Assembly (NCBI GenBank): GCA_016280595.1
Contig: JAEEHB010000021.1
Location: 1 to 39,958, forward strand
Reading direction: 5' to 3'
Source of the DNA: Clostridiaceae bacterium
GTDB taxonomy: Bacteria; Bacillota; Clostridia; Oscillospirales; Acutalibacteraceae
DNA: 39,958 nt
Each line of letters starts with the position of its first letter. Within the stretch, counting starts at the first letter, position 1. The translations under genes were made by a program, and so were the position numbers. Of the stretch, positions 39,941 through 39,958 are shown one piece after another. Below the pieces are notes generated by a model. The model saw only the letters and a list, made by a program, of their open reading frames with translations. It did no database searches and was not told the origin of the DNA.

Positions 39941-39958
39941 CTTATTTTTCACGGGAAA

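Overview
The window is chromosomal DNA of a low-to-mid GC Firmicute, most likely an anaerobic gut Clostridium-class bacterium (Oscillospirales/Ruminococcaceae-like). This is inferred from the mreB-mreC-mreD-mrdA-minD block, the desulfoferrodoxin, a ferredoxin:thioredoxin-reductase-type protein beside a thioredoxin, many AGGAGG ribosome sites, consensus TTGACA/TATAAT promoters, and several glycan-degrading enzymes. No species is claimed.

Layout. 1-672 has no gene and is packed with palindromes. 673-9257 is a minus-strand stretch: a GH5 endoglycoceramidase-like enzyme with a WG-repeat/SH3 protein, an intact REP-associated tyrosine transposase (RAYT) surrounded by copies of a REP-like repeat, a lipoprotein with a long CxxC-repeat secreted protein, and a methylmalonate-semialdehyde dehydrogenase. 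9846-13583 is a compact phage-derived module: an S24 self-cleaving-type repressor, and divergent from it a tightly overlapping operon of a double-HTH regulator, a small charged protein, a baseplate-like protein, an amidase endolysin without signal peptide, a coiled-coil membrane protein, an SPP1-type holin and a 23-residue membrane micropeptide. It sits directly in front of rpsO-pnp, which have structured leaders. A secreted GH16 glucanase follows pnp.

17377-24000 holds a small membrane protein, a DUF4474-like secreted protein, tRNA-Val(GAC) with a decayed partial copy beside it, the lipase-FTR-trxA group, a junction of two truncated genes, a secreted six-hairpin-like protein and desulfoferrodoxin. 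24055-31377 is the minus-strand cell-shape block (lipoprotein-mreB-mreC-mreD-mrdA-minD-mnmE). 31414-38759 has an FGGY kinase and, divergent, an aldo/keto reductase, a GH127 beta-L-arabinofuranosidase and a copper ATPase whose C-terminal metal-binding domain has its own ribosome site. The window ends with tRNA-Gly(GCC), an array of covarying small hairpins, a tyrosine phosphatase and a long nested hairpin.

Most notable: (1) the repressor-controlled lysis cassette without capsid genes; (2) the RAYT with its repeats; (3) tandem hairpins whose stems vary but keep pairing between constant GTGAAA spacers, and a dispersed family of nested hairpins; (4) CopA with an internally initiated CopZ-like domain; (5) the FTR-Trx pair. 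All homology calls are from motif reading; no searches were run.
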